From positions 124,001-188,000 of the forward strand of contig NZ_JAFNJS010000003.1 in the NCBI RefSeq assembly GCF_019024325.1: 64,000 nucleotides of DNA. Direction: 5' to 3'. A program made the position numbers and the translations under genes. Each line of letters opens with the position of its first letter. Position 1 is the stretch's first letter. This stretch comes from Falsiroseomonas tokyonensis. GTDB lineage: Bacteria; Pseudomonadota; Alphaproteobacteria; Acetobacterales; Acetobacteraceae. Below are positions 7,835 to 16,415 of the stretch, piece after piece. The notes under the pieces were generated by a model. The model saw nothing but the letters and a program-made list of their open reading frames with translations, did not search any database and was not told the origin of the DNA.

Positions 7835-8537
7835 GTTGGAGGGTCCCGTCCTGGTGACGGGGGCGGCGGGCAATCTGGGCCGCGCCGTGGCGGCGGCGCT
7901 GGCCGCGCGCGGCGCGGCGGTGGTGGCGCTGGACCGCGTGGCGGCGCCGCTGAAGGCGATGCTGGCCGCACTGCCCGGGCCGGGCCGCCACATGGCGCTG
8001 GCGGAGGTGGACCTGGCCGAGCCCGAGGCCTGCGCCCAGGCCGTGGCGGCCGTGCTGGCGCGTCACGGACGGTTGGCGGGCGTGGTGCATACGGTGGGCG
8101 GCTTCGCCATGGCCCCGATCGCGGAGACGCCGCCCGCGATGTTCGAGGCGATGTTCCGCCTGAACCTGCTGACCACCGCCAATCTCTTCGGCGCCACCGT
8201 CGCCGCCATGCGCCCGGCCGGGCGCGGCAGCCTGGTGGCGATCGGCGCCGTGGCCGGGCTGCGGGCGCCGGCCGGCATGGCCGCCTATGCGGCCTCCAAG
8301 GCCGGGGTGCTGCGGCTGGTCGAGGCCTATGCGGAGGAACTGAAGCCCACAGGGCTGCGCGTGAATGCGCTGCTGCCCGGCACGCTCGACACGCCGCAGA
8401 ACCGCGCCGCCATGCCCGAGGCCGATCCCGCCGGCTGGGTCGCGCCGGCGCAGGTGGCCGAGGCCGCCTGCTTCCTGGTCTCGGGCGCCGCCTCCGGCAT
8501 CACCGGGGCGCTGCTGCCGGTGACGGGGCGCGGCTGA
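7827..8537 (+). CDS. Short-chain dehydrogenase/reductase (SDR)
   Basis: A 236-residue classical SDR, the usual length. It has the nucleotide-binding motif TGAAGNLG near residue 11, and the catalytic YAASK (Tyr near 152, Lys near 156). The typical NNAG is replaced by HTVGG. It would reduce or oxidise a carbonyl/hydroxyl group using NAD(P). It is the last gene of the Rieske operon, overlapping the preceding small membrane gene by eight bases. The substrate is not evident. Confidence 0.85.
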   Translation: MAELEGPVLVTGAAGNLGRAVAAALAARGAAVVALDRVAAPLKAMLAALPGPGRHMALAEVDLAEPEACAQAVAAVLARHGRLAGVVHTVGGFAMAPIAETPPAMFEAMFRLNLLTTANLFGATVAAMRPAGRGSLVAIGAVAGLRAPAGMAAYAASKAGVLRLVEAYAEELKPTGLRVNALLPGTLDTPQNRAAMPEADPAGWVAPAQVAEAACFLVSGAASGITGALLPVTGRG

Positions 8538-8568
8538 GGCGGGCGGGCCGGCGTCAGCCCTGCCCGCC
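8538..8568. terminator. GC-rich hairpin between convergent genes
   Basis: The arms GGCGGGC (8538-8544) and GCCCGCC (8562-8568) form a 7-bp stem between the SDR stop and the end of the convergent LysR gene, whose stop codon lies in the loop. There is no T-run, so it is only a possible bidirectional terminator. Confidence 0.35.
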
Positions 8569-9468
8569 CAGCCGCGCATCGGCGGCAAATTCCTCCGCCA
8601 GGAAGTCGATCATCGCCCGCACCTTGGGCGCCAGGTAGCGGCGGGTGGGGAAGACTGCCTGGATCGGCAGCGGCGGCGCCTCCCAGTCCGGCAGCAGCCG
8701 GGTCAGGCGGCCGGTCTCGAATTCGCCATCGACGAAGTGCCAGACCGGCACCATGCCGATGCCCAGGCCCTGCAGCGTCGCCGCGCGCACCGCCTCCGTG
8801 CTGTCCAGGCGCAGCCGACCGCCGACCGTGACGCTGGTCGGCCCCTCCGGCCCCTGGAAAGGCCAGGCGGCGCCGGTGGCGAGGCCGGCATAGACGAGGC
8901 ACTGGTGCCGGCGCAGATCCTCCGGCACCGCCGGCATGCCATGCCGCGCCAGGTAGTCGGGGGTGGCGGCGACCACGCGGCGCGACTGGCCGATGCGGCG
9001 GGCGACCAGGCCCGGATCCTCCAGCACGCCGACGCGCAGCGCCAGGTCGATGCCCTGTTCCACCAGGTCGATGAAGCCATCGCCCAGCACCAGGTCCAAG
9101 GCGAGGTCGGGGTGGCGCTCCAGGAAACGCGGCAGGCGCGGCAGGACATGCAGCCGGCCCATGACGCTGGAGGCGGCGAGCCGCAACGTGCCGGTGGCGC
9201 GCCCCTTGCGCCGGCCGACAGAGCCCTCGGCCTCCGCCACCGCCTCCAGCGCCCGGCGGGCGGTTTCGTAGAAGGCGCGGCCATCCTCGGTCAGCGTCAG
9301 GCGGCGCGTCGTGCGCTGGATCAGCAGGCAGCCGAGATGCGCCTCCAGCGCCGCCACCTGGCGGGAGATGGTGGGCTGGGTGGTGCCTTCCTGCCGCGCC
9401 ACCGCGCTGAAGGACCCGGCCTCCACCACCCGGACAAAGCTGCGGAACAGGGGAAGCGGATCGCTCAT
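8554..9468 (-). CDS. LysR family transcriptional regulator
   Basis: A 304-residue LysR regulator. The N-terminal winged HTH (about residues 3-62) contains FSAVARQEGTTQPTISRQVAALEAHLGCLL, and the effector-binding type 2 periplasmic fold follows from about 90. It starts at 9468 and is divergent from the crotonase gene at 9592, the classic LysR arrangement, so it probably controls the crotonase-SDR pair. The effector is unknown. Confidence 0.92.
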   Translation of the reverse strand: MSDPLPLFRSFVRVVEAGSFSAVARQEGTTQPTISRQVAALEAHLGCLLIQRTTRRLTLTEDGRAFYETARRALEAVAEAEGSVGRRKGRATGTLRLAASSVMGRLHVLPRLPRFLERHPDLALDLVLGDGFIDLVEQGIDLALRVGVLEDPGLVARRIGQSRRVVAATPDYLARHGMPAVPEDLRRHQCLVYAGLATGAAWPFQGPEGPTSVTVGGRLRLDSTEAVRAATLQGLGIGMVPVWHFVDGEFETGRLTRLLPDWEAPPLPIQAVFPTRRYLAPKVRAMIDFLAEEFAADARLGGQG

Positions 9469-9477
9469 TGATGCAGT

Positions 9478-9491
9478 TTATGTATGGATAA
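9478..9491. promoter_or_regulatory. Possible LysR-type binding site (T-N11-A)
   Basis: TTATGTATGGATAA, with arms TTAT and ATAA, lies 10 bases upstream of the lysR start in the divergent intergenic region. It fits the loose T-N11-A pattern and is one of very few AT-rich patches here. Such short patterns arise by chance. Confidence 0.3.
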
Positions 9492-9591
9492 GGTTCCAAC
9501 AAGCCATGTTCCGCGCAATCGGCGCATGAAGGAAGGTCCGGGTCACGCAGAAGCCGGCGCTGCCGCCGCGACCTGCCAAGGAGAGACCTCG

Positions 9592-10359
9592 ATGACCACC
9601 CCCGCCTATTTCACCCGCTTCCCCAGCATCCGCTTCGACCGCGACGCGGAGGGGATCCTCACCATGGCGCTGCACAAGGATGGCGGCCCGCTGACCTTCG
9701 GCGCGGCCGAGCACGAGGCCTTCGTCGATGCCTTCTACGAGGTGGCCCGCGACCGCGCGAACAGCGTGGTGATCCTGACCGGCGCCGGCGGCGACTTCAT
9801 CCCGGCGATCGACTTCGCCTCCTTCGGCGATGTCTCCGACCCGGATGTCTGGTCCAAGGTGCATGACGAGGGCACGCAGATCCTGGAGAACATCGCCAAT
9901 ATCCGCGTGCCGATGATCTTCGCCCTGGAAGGCCGGGCGCATGTGCATGCGGAATACGGGCTGCTGGCGAACCTGATCGTCGCGGGCGCCGGCGCCAGCT
10001 TCGACGACCTGCCGCATTTCGCCGGCGGCATCGTGCCGGGCGATGGCGTCCATACGCTCTGGTCGCATCTGGTGGGCCCCGGCCGGGCGCAGGCCATGCT
10101 GCTCGACCCGAAGCCGCTCTCGGCGCAGGCCGCGCAGGCGCTGGGCGTGGTGGCGGAGGTGGTGCCGGATGGCACGGCCCTGGCGCGGGCGAAGCAGATC
10201 GCGCGGTCCTGGCTGACCCGGCCCGCGGTGACCCGGCGCAATACGCGCATCCATTTCATCCAGCCGATCAAGGAAAGGCTGGTGCGTGAGGTCGGCTACG
10301 GCCTGGCGCTGGAAGGCGCCTCCGCCGCCGCGCTGGTGAAGAGCTTCCGCGCCGCCTGA
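9592..10359 (+). CDS. Crotonase-fold hydrolase, 6-oxocamphor hydrolase-like
   Basis: A 255-residue crotonase-superfamily protein. Unlike ordinary enoyl-CoA hydratases it lacks the two catalytic Glu positions and instead shows GRAHVHAEYG, the DDLPHF segment and GIVPGDGVHTLW, which resemble the His-His-Asp residues of 6-oxocamphor hydrolase and related beta-diketone (retro-Claisen) hydrolases. The predicted reaction is C-C bond cleavage of a cyclic or linear beta-diketone. The start was chosen at 9592 because AAGGAGAGA lies just upstream. It is followed by an SDR, which could generate the ketone. Substrate unknown. Confidence 0.78.
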   Translation: MTTPAYFTRFPSIRFDRDAEGILTMALHKDGGPLTFGAAEHEAFVDAFYEVARDRANSVVILTGAGGDFIPAIDFASFGDVSDPDVWSKVHDEGTQILENIANIRVPMIFALEGRAHVHAEYGLLANLIVAGAGASFDDLPHFAGGIVPGDGVHTLWSHLVGPGRAQAMLLDPKPLSAQAAQALGVVAEVVPDGTALARAKQIARSWLTRPAVTRRNTRIHFIQPIKERLVREVGYGLALEGASAAALVKSFRAA

Positions 10360-10387
10360 ACCATCGCAGCAGTCGAGGAACATCCCC

Positions 10388-11209
10388 ATGAACATTCAGG
10401 GCAGACGCATCCTCATTACCGGCGGCTCCAGCGGCATCGGCCGGGAGATGGCGCGGCAGCTGGCGCTGAAGGGCGCGCAGCTGGTGCTGACCGGGCGCAA
10501 CCCGGCAAGGCTTTCGGCCGCCGTTGCCGAGCTGCGCGCCGCGACGGGCGCCGTGATCCACGGCATCCCGGGCGATATCGCGGAGGCGGCGGTGCGGGAC
10601 GCGCTGCCGGCCCAGGCGGTGGCGCTGCTCGGCGGGATCGAGGTGCTGGTGAACAATGCCGGCGGCGTCCGCGCCGGGCGGCTGGAGGAGACCGCGGAGG
10701 CCGAGCTGCGGGCGATGATCGAGGTGGACCTGCTCGCGCCGATCCTGCTGACCCGCGCCGCACTGCCGGAGCTGCGCCGCGGCGCGGCGGCATATGGCGG
10801 CGCCATGGTGGTGAACATCGCCTCCGGCCTCGCGCAGCTGGGCCTGCCCTTCTACGCCGGCTATGCCGCCGCCAAGGCCGGGCTCGCCCGCTTCGGCGAG
10901 GCGATGCGGCGCGAGCTGAAGGGGGAGGGGGTGCATGTCATGACCGTCTATCCCGGCGCCACCGACACGCCGATGATGGCCAGCTCCCGCGCCGATGCCA
11001 GCATGGGCTTCGTCCTGCAGCCGGTGGAGGAGGTGGTCGGCGCCATCATCGAAGGCATCGAGGCCGAGGCCTTCGAGGTGGTGCGCGGCGGCGCGGCGCG
11101 GCAGGCGCTGCTGGCGCAGAATCGCGAGGACCCCGCCGCCGTGGATGCCCGCTTCCTCGCGCTGAAGCCGCAGCTGCAGGCAGCCGTGCGGGACCATTCG
11201 GCGCTATAG
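10388..11209 (+). CDS. Short-chain dehydrogenase/reductase (SDR)
   Basis: A 273-residue classical SDR with TGGSSGIG near residue 11, NNAGG near 89, and an unusual active site in which YAGYAAAKAG supplies the Tyr and Lys (about 157-161). The C-terminal tail is longer than average. It lies 28 bases after the crotonase gene and is probably transcribed with it. A plausible job is oxidation of an alcohol to the ketone that the crotonase-fold enzyme cleaves, but this is inference. Confidence 0.87.
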   Translation: MNIQGRRILITGGSSGIGREMARQLALKGAQLVLTGRNPARLSAAVAELRAATGAVIHGIPGDIAEAAVRDALPAQAVALLGGIEVLVNNAGGVRAGRLEETAEAELRAMIEVDLLAPILLTRAALPELRRGAAAYGGAMVVNIASGLAQLGLPFYAGYAAAKAGLARFGEAMRRELKGEGVHVMTVYPGATDTPMMASSRADASMGFVLQPVEEVVGAIIEGIEAEAFEVVRGGAARQALLAQNREDPAAVDARFLALKPQLQAAVRDHSAL

Positions 11210-11219
11210 GCAACCGCCT

Positions 11220-12221
11220 TCAGCCGGCGCCGTCGCGCCAGGCGAGCAGGCGGCGCAGGCCCTCCCGCATATCCACCTGCGGTTCCCAGCCGATGGCCTC
11301 CTTTGCCGCCGCGTGGACGATGGCGAAGGCGCCGCCCGACGTCAGGCGCACCTTGTTCGGATCGGGCGGCACCAGCTCCGGCGCCAGATCGGGGCGGCCG
11401 GCGAGTTCCGCCACCAGCCGCACCAGCTCCAGCGTGGCCACCGGGGCGGGGCCGGAGGCATTGAGGGCGATATCCGTCGCCGGCGCCTCCAGCGCCATGC
11501 AATTGGCGCGCGCCAGGTCGCCGACATAGACGAAATGCTTGGTCTCGCTGCCGTCGCCGATCACCTTCGGCCGCTCGCCACGCTTGATGGCATCGTGTGT
11601 TTCGACAATGTAGAGCGCATTGGCGGCGCGGTAGTGCTGGCGCTCGCCATAGACGGTGGAATAGCGCAGCACGACATAGTCCAGCCCATGCCGGCGATGC
11701 GCGTCGCGGCAGAGCTGCTCGCCCATGATCTTGCTGGCGCCATAGAGAATGGCGGCGGGCGGCGCGCCGGCGGCGTGGAAGGGCGTCGTCTCCACCAGAT
11801 CGCCCTTCACGCCGGGACCATAGCCATAGACGGCGTTGGAGGAGGCGAAGACCAGCTTCCGCACGCGATTGGCGCGGCAGGCCTCCAGCACGTTCTGCAG
11901 GCCGCGGATATTCACGTCGATGCCGCCCCAGGGGTCGCGGTCGAAGTTCAGCGTCATGAAGGCGGCCAGGTGAACGATGCCGTCCAGCCCCTCCGTCGCC
12001 GGCAGAAGCTGGTGCAGCTTCAGCACATCGCCGGCCAGGATGCGGACGCGCGGATCGTCCTTCAGATGCGCGATATTGGCTTCCCCATCGAAGGAGAGGT
12101 TGTCGTAGATCACGACCTGCGCGGCGCCGCGCGCGAGCAGCGCCTCCACCGTGGCGGAGCCGACCAGGCTGGCGCCGCCTACCACCATGATGCGGCTGCC
12201 CTGCAGCGCAATTGCGCTCAT
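11220..12221 (-). CDS. NAD-dependent epimerase/dehydratase (extended SDR)
   Basis: A 333-residue extended SDR of the nucleotide-sugar epimerase type. The variant nucleotide-binding loop VVGGASLVGS lies near residue 14, and the active site has SSNAVYG and the LYGASKIMGE Tyr-x3-Lys motif near 165. RYSTVYGERQ and the DLARAN segment are also typical of GalE/WcaG-like enzymes. The ATG at 12221 overlaps the stop of the TctC gene (ATGA). Pairing with a tripartite-tricarboxylate binding protein is common in this bacterial group and suggests sugar-acid metabolism rather than envelope synthesis. The exact substrate is unknown. Confidence 0.85.
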   Translation of the reverse strand: MSAIALQGSRIMVVGGASLVGSATVEALLARGAAQVVIYDNLSFDGEANIAHLKDDPRVRILAGDVLKLHQLLPATEGLDGIVHLAAFMTLNFDRDPWGGIDVNIRGLQNVLEACRANRVRKLVFASSNAVYGYGPGVKGDLVETTPFHAAGAPPAAILYGASKIMGEQLCRDAHRRHGLDYVVLRYSTVYGERQHYRAANALYIVETHDAIKRGERPKVIGDGSETKHFVYVGDLARANCMALEAPATDIALNASGPAPVATLELVRLVAELAGRPDLAPELVPPDPNKVRLTSGGAFAIVHAAAKEAIGWEPQVDMREGLRRLLAWRDGAG

Positions 12222-13189
12222 TCGGCGCGGATGCCGGCTTCGGCGATCAGCTTCTCCCACTTCGCCGTCTCTTCCGCCACGAAGCGGGCGGCGGCCGCGC
12301 GGTTGCGCTCCGCGGCGGCCGGCACCTCGACGCCGAGCTCCACCAGCCGGGCTTGCAGCGCGGCATCGCCCAGCGCGGCGGTGATGGCGGCGGAGATCGC
12401 GGCCAGTATGGGTTCCGGCGTGCCGGCCGGCGCCAGCACCGCGTTCCAGGTGGTGGCGGCAAAGCCGGGCACCGTCTCCGCCACCGTCGGCAGGTCCGGC
12501 AGGGCGGAGGAGCGGCGCGGGCCGGTGGTGGCGATGCCGCGCAGCGCGCCGCCGCGCACCAGCGCCGCGCCGGTGGCGACGCTGTCCATCACCAGCGCGA
12601 TGCGCCCGGCCATCAGGTCCACCACCGCCGGCGCGGTGCCGCGATAGGGGATGTGCTCGGCCTGCACGCCGGTCATGCTCTTCAGCAGCTCCACCCCGAG
12701 ATGTGAGGATCCGCCGGCGCCGCTGCTGCCATAGGCGCGCGGCGCGGCGCGCAGGAAGTCCAGCAGCCCTGGCATGTCCCGCACGGGGCTCGAGGGCGGC
12801 ACCATGATGACCTGCGGCACCACGCCCACCAGCGCCACCGGCGCGAAGTCGGCGGCCGGGTCGAAGCTCAGCCGCTGGCCGTGCAGCGCGCGATGCACCG
12901 CATGCACCACGGTGGTGAAGAGCAGGGTGGTGCCATCCTTCGGCGCCCGCGCCACCGCTTCCGTGCCGATCAGCGCGCCGCCGCCGGCGCGGTTTTCCAC
13001 CACCACGCGCTGCGGCAGGTCGGCGGACAGACGCTCCGCCAGCAGGCGGGCGACGGTATCGGTGGGGCCGCCGGCGGCATAGGGCACGACCAGTCGCACC
13101 GGCCGGTCGGGCCAGCCTTGCGCCAAGCCGGAATTGGCCAGGAAGGGCAGGGCCAGCGCGCCCAGCAGGGCGCGACGCTGCATCATCAT
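12218..13189 (-). CDS. Tripartite tricarboxylate transporter substrate-binding protein, TctC/Bug family
   Basis: A 323-residue periplasmic protein. The start was taken at the first of three consecutive Met codons (13189), directly behind GAGAGGAAACC, which gives a normal signal peptide (QRRALLGALALPFLANSGLAQ). The mature part shows the Bug signatures WPDRPVRLVVPYAAGGPTD and the ENRAGGGALIGTE loop. No TctA or TctB permease lies nearby, as is usual for the large Bug families, so it either works with a distant permease or acts as a sensor partner. It is coupled to the epimerase downstream by a four-base overlap. Confidence 0.92.
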   Translation of the reverse strand: MMMQRRALLGALALPFLANSGLAQGWPDRPVRLVVPYAAGGPTDTVARLLAERLSADLPQRVVVENRAGGGALIGTEAVARAPKDGTTLLFTTVVHAVHRALHGQRLSFDPAADFAPVALVGVVPQVIMVPPSSPVRDMPGLLDFLRAAPRAYGSSGAGGSSHLGVELLKSMTGVQAEHIPYRGTAPAVVDLMAGRIALVMDSVATGAALVRGGALRGIATTGPRRSSALPDLPTVAETVPGFAATTWNAVLAPAGTPEPILAAISAAITAALGDAALQARLVELGVEVPAAAERNRAAAARFVAEETAKWEKLIAEAGIRAE

Positions 13190-13220
13190 GGTTTCCTCTC
13201 CCCCTGACGGTCGCTGGCAT

Positions 13221-13238
13221 GGCGCCGCCTTCGGCGCC
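13221..13238 (-). terminator. Hairpin downstream of the BLUF gene
   Basis: GGCGCCG and CGGCGCC (7-bp perfect stem, 4-base loop) sit between the stop of the BLUF gene and the start of tctC on the minus strand. There is no T-run; it may be a terminator or chance in GC-rich sequence. Confidence 0.35.
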
Positions 13239-13284
13239 GATCCTGCCGGCATTGGCCGCAGGGCGCCAGCCGGAGGGGAGGGCG

Positions 13285-13743
13285 TCAGGCGATGCCGGAG
13301 GCCACCTCGCCGGCCACGCGGCGGAACACGGCGCGGGCCTCGCCGGAGGTCGCCTGCAGGATGGCCCCCGCCCGCACCGCATCGCGGTTCCACATCCAGC
13401 TGCGCGCCGGGTCGTCCATCATGTCCCAGTCGGGAAACAGCCGGGCCGGCGCTTCGCCGGACCAGATCAGCGAAACCTCCATGTGCCGGTCATCGCGCAG
13501 GATGCGGCCGAAGGTGGCGGTGACCTTCTCGCGCGGGCCCTCCAGCAGCTGCAGGAACAGGTCGGCGCGGCAGATCAGCGCGCCGGTCAGCCCGTCCCGC
13601 CGGTTGTTGCGGCGCGCCGCCAGCAGGATGTCGTCCAGCATGTCGCCCGAGAAGCCGAAGGGGCGGGAGGCATAGATCAGCTGCATCAGCGGGCCGGCGG
13701 CGGAGGCAGGGCCAGCGACAGGGGCGTGGAGCAGGGTGGGCAT
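13285..13743 (-). CDS. BLUF-domain blue-light photoreceptor (short, stand-alone)
   Basis: A 152-residue protein consisting of a BLUF domain (about residues 20-110) and a short tail, with no output domain. The flavin-site residues are present: Tyr24 (LIYAS), Asn47 (ARRNN), Gln65 (FLQLLEG), and Trp106 and Met108 (PDWDM). BLUF proteins bind FAD and signal blue light through a hydrogen-bond switch around this Tyr-Gln pair. GGGAGA upstream of 13743 supports this start; a shorter start at the Met at residue 20 has no ribosome site. Short BLUF proteins act by protein-protein contact; the partner is unknown. Confidence 0.9.
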   Translation of the reverse strand: MPTLLHAPVAGPASAAGPLMQLIYASRPFGFSGDMLDDILLAARRNNRRDGLTGALICRADLFLQLLEGPREKVTATFGRILRDDRHMEVSLIWSGEAPARLFPDWDMMDDPARSWMWNRDAVRAGAILQATSGEARAVFRRVAGEVASGIA

Positions 13744-13782
13744 GGGCGCGTCTCCCGATCATTGCGCGCATCATGCACAGCT

Positions 13783-15591
13783 TCAGCGGCGGCCGAACAG
13801 CTTCTCCAGCTCCGCGCGACCGAAACGCAGCACGGTGGGGCGGCCGTGGGAACAGGTGGCGGCGCGCGGCGTCGCCTCCATCTGGCGCAGCAGCGCCGCC
13901 ATCTCGGCGCCGGCCAGGCGGCGCCCGGCGCGGATCGAGCCGTGGCAGGCCAGCCGCGCCACCGCCGCATCCAGCCGCGCCTCCAGCGCCAAGGCCTCGT
14001 CCATCTCGGCCAGTTCCTCGGCCAGGTCGCGCAGCAGCGGCGCCGGGTCGGGCGCGCCGAGCAGCGCCGGCATGGCGCGCACCAGCAGCGCGCCGGGGCC
14101 GCCGAAACCCTCGATCTCCAGGCCGAGGCGGGCAAGTTCCGCGCTGCGGTCCAGCAGGCGCGCGGCATCCGCGGCCGGCAGTTCCACCACGGCAGGCAGC
14201 AGCAGCGGCTGGGCGCGCACCCCGCCCTCCACCAGCTGGGCGCGCAGCGCCTCATGCGTCAGCCGTTCGTGGGCGGCGTGCTGGTCCACCAGCACCAGGG
14301 ACCCGTCCGGCGCCTCCGCCAGCACATAGGTGTCGAGGATCTGGCCGAGTGGCCGGCCGAGCGGGCCCTCCTGGCCGAAATCGGGCAGGGGCGCCGGCGG
14401 CGGGGCGGGGGCGAAGCCGAGGGGGAGGGAGGGCGCGCGCGGGCGCTGCGGCAGCGGGCCGGCGGGCGGCTGCCAGCCGGGGAAGTGGCCGGCGGGCGGG
14501 CGGGAGTCATAGCCGGGCGCCACCGCCTCGGCGAAGCCGGCGGGATGCCATTGGGGTTGCCAGTCCTGCACGGCCACGGCCTCCGGCGCCGCGCCGGCCG
14601 CGCCCACGGCCAGCGCCCGGCCGAGCGCCGAGATCAGTAACCCGCGCACCGCGGCGGGGTCGCGAAAGCGCAGCTCCGTCTTCATCGGGTGGACGTTCAC
14701 ATCCACCGCCTCGGGCGGCACTTCCAGGAACAGCGCCGCCACGGGGAAGCGCTTGGCCGGCACCATGTCCCGATAGGCGACGCGCAGCGCCGTGCGCAGC
14801 AGCGGGTCGCGCACCGGGCGGCGGTTCACCACCAGGTGCTGCGCGGCGCCCGTGGCCATGTGATGCGTCGGCAGGCCGGCCAGGCCGGTCAGCGCCAGCC
14901 CCTGGCGCTCCGCCTCCACCGGCACGGCGGCGGCGGCGAAATCGGTGCCGAGCAGCGCGGCGATGCGGCCATTGCGGTCGGTGGGCGGCAGGTTCAGGGC
15001 GAGGCGGCCCTCCACCTCAACCCGGAAGGCCACTTCGGGCCAGGCCATGGCGAGCCGGCGCACAGCCTCCACCGCCTGCTCGGCCTCGTGCCGCGGGCTG
15101 CGCAGGAAGGCGCGGCGGGCCGGGGTGGCGAAGAACAGGTCGCGCACCTCGACCCGCGTGCCGGGCGGCCCGGCCGCCGGGCCCACGGCCGACTTGCGGC
15201 CGCCCTCGACCTGGATGGCATGCGCCGCGCCATCCGCGAGGCGGGAGGTGAGGGTGAGGCGGGAGACGGCGCCGATCGAGGGCAGCGCCTCCCCCCGGAA
15301 GCCCAGGGTGGCGATGCGGAACAGCATCGCCTCCTCCGCCAGCTTGGAAGTTGCATGGCGTTCGAGGGCCATGGCGAGGTCGGCCTCGCCCATGCCATGG
15401 CCGTCATCCTCCACCAGGATGCGGCCAATCCCGCCGTCCTCGAGCGAGACCAGGATGCGCCGGGCGCCGGCATCCAGGGCATTTTCCACCAGCTCCTTCA
15501 CCGCGGCCGCCGGGCGCTCCACCACCTCGCCGGCCGCGATGCGGTTGGCGGTGGTCTCGGGCAGCAGGCGAATCCGGGGCGCGGGAGCCAT
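13783..15591 (-). CDS. mutL: DNA mismatch repair protein MutL
   Basis: A 602-residue MutL of normal length. The N-terminal GHKL ATPase shows ENALDAGARRI, the EDDGHGM motif and ATLGFRGEALPSI in the first 100 residues. A Pro-rich linker runs from about residue 345 to 415. The C-terminal dimerisation domain carries the metal-endonuclease motif DQHAAHERLTHE (starting near residue 436) plus ACHGSIRAG and CSHGRPT, so it should be a nicking MutL as in organisms lacking MutH. The start at 15591 gives the usual N-terminus (IRLLPETTANRIAAGEVVERP pattern). Confidence 0.96.
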   Translation of the reverse strand: MAPAPRIRLLPETTANRIAAGEVVERPAAAVKELVENALDAGARRILVSLEDGGIGRILVEDDGHGMGEADLAMALERHATSKLAEEAMLFRIATLGFRGEALPSIGAVSRLTLTSRLADGAAHAIQVEGGRKSAVGPAAGPPGTRVEVRDLFFATPARRAFLRSPRHEAEQAVEAVRRLAMAWPEVAFRVEVEGRLALNLPPTDRNGRIAALLGTDFAAAAVPVEAERQGLALTGLAGLPTHHMATGAAQHLVVNRRPVRDPLLRTALRVAYRDMVPAKRFPVAALFLEVPPEAVDVNVHPMKTELRFRDPAAVRGLLISALGRALAVGAAGAAPEAVAVQDWQPQWHPAGFAEAVAPGYDSRPPAGHFPGWQPPAGPLPQRPRAPSLPLGFAPAPPPAPLPDFGQEGPLGRPLGQILDTYVLAEAPDGSLVLVDQHAAHERLTHEALRAQLVEGGVRAQPLLLPAVVELPAADAARLLDRSAELARLGLEIEGFGGPGALLVRAMPALLGAPDPAPLLRDLAEELAEMDEALALEARLDAAVARLACHGSIRAGRRLAGAEMAALLRQMEATPRAATCSHGRPTVLRFGRAELEKLFGRR

Positions 15592-15768
15592 GGCGCAAGG
15601 TGTGCGTCCGCGTGCCGCGCTGTGCAAGCGCCGAGCCGCCGCCGAGGTTGCGGAAGTGAGGCGAAACCGAGGCGGAATGGGGCGAAAAAAGGGCGAACTT
15701 CGCCGGAGGTGACCCGTTCCCCCGGGCAGCGCCGCCCCGGCGGCGCGCAGACAGAAGGAGGAAGCCTC

Positions 15769-16362
15769 ATGAAGGCCAAGTGGATCAGCACCACCGCAAC
15801 CGCCGCCCTGATCGCGGTCTCCGGCGCGGCGCTCGCCCAGTCGGGCGGGGCCACCCCGTCCAACCAGAACCGCCAGGGGCACAGCGCGACCTCCCAATCC
15901 TCGGGCCACTCCTCGGGCAGCCAGTCTGGCGCCAACTACAACCGGGCGGAAACGCGCGGTGCGCCGGCGGTGCCGGCGGGTGATGCGGAATATGGCCAGG
16001 CCATGCAGCGCCTGTTCCAGGCGGCGCAGCGGCTGCGGGAATCGGTGCAGGCCATGGCGGACATGCCGCCGGGCGAGCAGCGCAACCGCGCCATGGAGGT
16101 GGCGAACCAGGCCCTGCGCGAGACGCAGCAGGCGATGGTCAGCGCCCATGCGGCGAATATGGCCCAGTCCGGCGGCACCAACGGTGGCCGCCAGGCGAGC
16201 CAGGGATCTTCGGGCGAGCGCGCGTCCAGCCAGAGCGGTTCCAGCCAGGGTAGTTCCGCCCGCACCAGTGGCAGCCAGTCCACCGGCAGCTCGCCCAACC
16301 CCTCCTCCAGCCAGGGTGGCGGCCAGGGTGCCAGCCCGTCAGGCAGCCGCTCCAGCAACTGA
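15769..16362 (+). CDS. Secreted Ser/Gly/Gln-rich low-complexity protein (hypothetical)
   Basis: A 197-residue protein with a clear signal peptide (KAKWISTTATAALIAVSGAALAQ) behind a strong AAGGAGGAAG ribosome site. The middle (about residues 70-130) is a helical segment (YGQAMQRLFQAAQRLRESVQAM and a following ANQALRETQQAM), and both flanks are low-complexity Ser, Gly, Gln and Asn. The design resembles an envelope or biofilm-associated protein, but no family was recognised. It is divergent from mutL and ends in a strong hairpin terminator, so it is probably a single-gene unit. Confidence 0.75.
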   Translation: MKAKWISTTATAALIAVSGAALAQSGGATPSNQNRQGHSATSQSSGHSSGSQSGANYNRAETRGAPAVPAGDAEYGQAMQRLFQAAQRLRESVQAMADMPPGEQRNRAMEVANQALRETQQAMVSAHAANMAQSGGTNGGRQASQGSSGERASSQSGSSQGSSARTSGSQSTGSSPNPSSSQGGGQGASPSGSRSSN

Positions 16363-16372
16363 GCCGGCGATC

Positions 16373-16401
16373 GGCCGGGCGGGGATCGCCCCCGCCCGGC
16401 C
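16373..16401 (+). terminator. Rho-independent-like terminator of the Ser/Gly-rich gene
   Basis: GGCCGGGCGGGG (16373-16384) and CCCCGCCCGGCC (16390-16401) make a perfect 12-bp stem with a 5-base loop, followed by TTAAGG. It begins 10 bases after the stop codon at 16362. The T-run is minimal, as is common at this GC content. Confidence 0.65.
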
Positions 16402-16415
16402 TTAAGGCACCAACT

